Shown: positions 63,155-64,000 of the stretch, in pieces | How the letters are laid out: every line of letters begins with the position of its first letter | Numbering within the stretch: the first letter of the stretch is position 1 | Source of the DNA: Porphyra umbilicalis | Taxonomy: Eukaryota > Rhodophyta > Bangiophyceae > Bangiales > Bangiaceae | DNA: 64,000 nucleotides | Direction: 5' to 3' | Assembly: GCA_002049455.2 (NCBI GenBank) | Contig: KV918834.1 | Span: 211,105-275,104 of the forward strand | The notes under the pieces: model-generated | Database searches by the model: none | Told to the model about the DNA's origin: nothing | What the model saw: only the letters and a program-made list of their open reading frames with translations | Program-made: the position numbers and the translations under genes

Positions 63155-64000
63155 GGCAATGCCACGCGGGGGGGGGGGAGTCGGTGCCCGGGCGGGCGGG
63201 CGGGGGGGCGGGCAGGCCCGGCACGGGGACGCAGGAAGGGGCGGCAGGGCGCGACGGCCAGGCTGGGGGACGAGCGGCGAGCGGGCAGGGCGCAGGGCAA
63301 GCCGACCGCGGGCGCGCGGGCGCAAGGCGCGCCGCGGGTGGGACACCCACGCCGGGCATGCGCTCGCCGAGCCGACGCTCGGCAGCCGGCGGCTGTGGCG
63401 CCGGCGCGCACGGGCAGCTGCTCCTGCAGAGGCGGCGCGAGCCAGGGGCGTCCCGGTCACCACCACCGGCTCGACTCGGTGCTGTTTTCCCGACTGAACG
63501 CGGCCCGCACACCAAACCCTTGGCGGCGCGAGCGACGGCACACATAGGATACTGTACATACAGTAGGTACTTTTGCGCGACGTAGGGGTGCCACTTTTTG
63601 TACCTCGGGTGTCCTTGCAAAGGGGGGCGCGCCCCTCGGGCGCGCACCTCGCGATTTTTCCACGAACCGCCGCGGCGCCGCCCTTCGTGCGGCCGGCGCG
63701 CGTCTCCGCACGCCGCGCGGCGGCTCCCCGCGCCAACAACAACCGTGGCAAAAGGGGGCACGCGGCGAGGAAGGCGGCCCCCCCCGCAGGCGCGTGTTGG
63801 GGGCGCGCGCGCGCCGGCGGCGTGCTCGCCAGCCCCGTGGCGCTCGGCCGCGTCCCCCCCCCCGCCGCGGTGGCGAATCCCCCCTCCCGCCCCCGCGTTG
63901 CCGCCCCCGCTGGCCCCCTGCGTTGCGCCCGCTGCCGCCGCGGACGCTGCGGCGTCTGCCTCGCCTGCGCCGGCGCTGTCGCCGCCGCGCGTCGGCGCGC
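63155..64000. other. GC-extreme region upstream of PNGase
   Basis: No recognisable gene. A small palindrome, TACTGTACATACAGTA, lies at 63550-63565 in a short AT-richer patch that may mark the PNGase promoter side. The window ends in Ala/Arg/Pro-biased sequence that may belong to a neighbouring gene. Confidence 0.35.

Overview
The window looks like nuclear DNA from a eukaryotic alga. Its recognisable genes are eukaryotic: an INO80 chromatin remodeller, Ku70, a PHS1/HACD-type 3-hydroxyacyl-CoA dehydratase with one GT-AG intron, a cytosolic peptide:N-glycanase, a bZIP factor and an ankyrin protein. It also carries a DUF3727-type gene whose relatives are cyanobacterial and plastid proteins, with a transit-peptide-like leader. 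Extreme GC content, Ala/Gly/Pro-rich proteins, very few introns and strong ACCATGG-type start contexts suggest an intron-poor, GC-rich alga. A bangiophyte red alga of the Porphyra/Pyropia type is my best guess; this is inference and was not tested by any search.

Layout. From 1 to about 25 kb the DNA is of moderate GC and mostly decayed accessory sequence. It holds a broken IS630/Tc1-like transposase (831-1816), a tRNA-derived SINE-like family (149-290, 5368-5527, 5528-5660), a 131-bp MITE with TA duplications (7603-7733), about ten 153-bp units that read as a pseudogenised 51-residue repeat protein (14.9-16.4 kb), a gene frame broken by two in-frame stops (18782 to 16458, minus), a 164-bp satellite array (18.9-19.8 kb), an unrecognised gene at 21.2-22.0 kb, and a foldback-type inverted-repeat element (23490-25437). 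From about 26 to 44 kb lies a GC-extreme gene island: membrane protein (-), ankyrin protein (+), DUF3727 protein (-), PHS1 (+), Ku70 (-), bZIP (-), QueA (+). At 46.1-48.9 kb two near-identical intact Tc1-family transposons sit tail to tail in a 2.8-kb palindrome. INO80 occupies 50.5-57.0 kb (-), and a second GC-extreme block at 61.4-63.2 kb holds peptide:N-glycanase (-).

The island genes are single-copy-type housekeeping functions (chromatin and end-joining repair, very-long-chain fatty-acid elongation, glycoprotein quality control, tRNA modification). They are arranged convergently or divergently with 170-600 bp gaps and no operon logic. The reading frames of at least four of them (membrane protein, Ku70, QueA, PNGase) shift precisely at G or C homopolymers of 9-20 bases, which points to assembly length errors or hypervariable tracts. 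The most unexpected gene is QueA, normally a bacterial queuosine enzyme. Its C-terminal half has the signature of the Bacteroidota-type protein, yet it carries the host's own poly-G/poly-C expansions.
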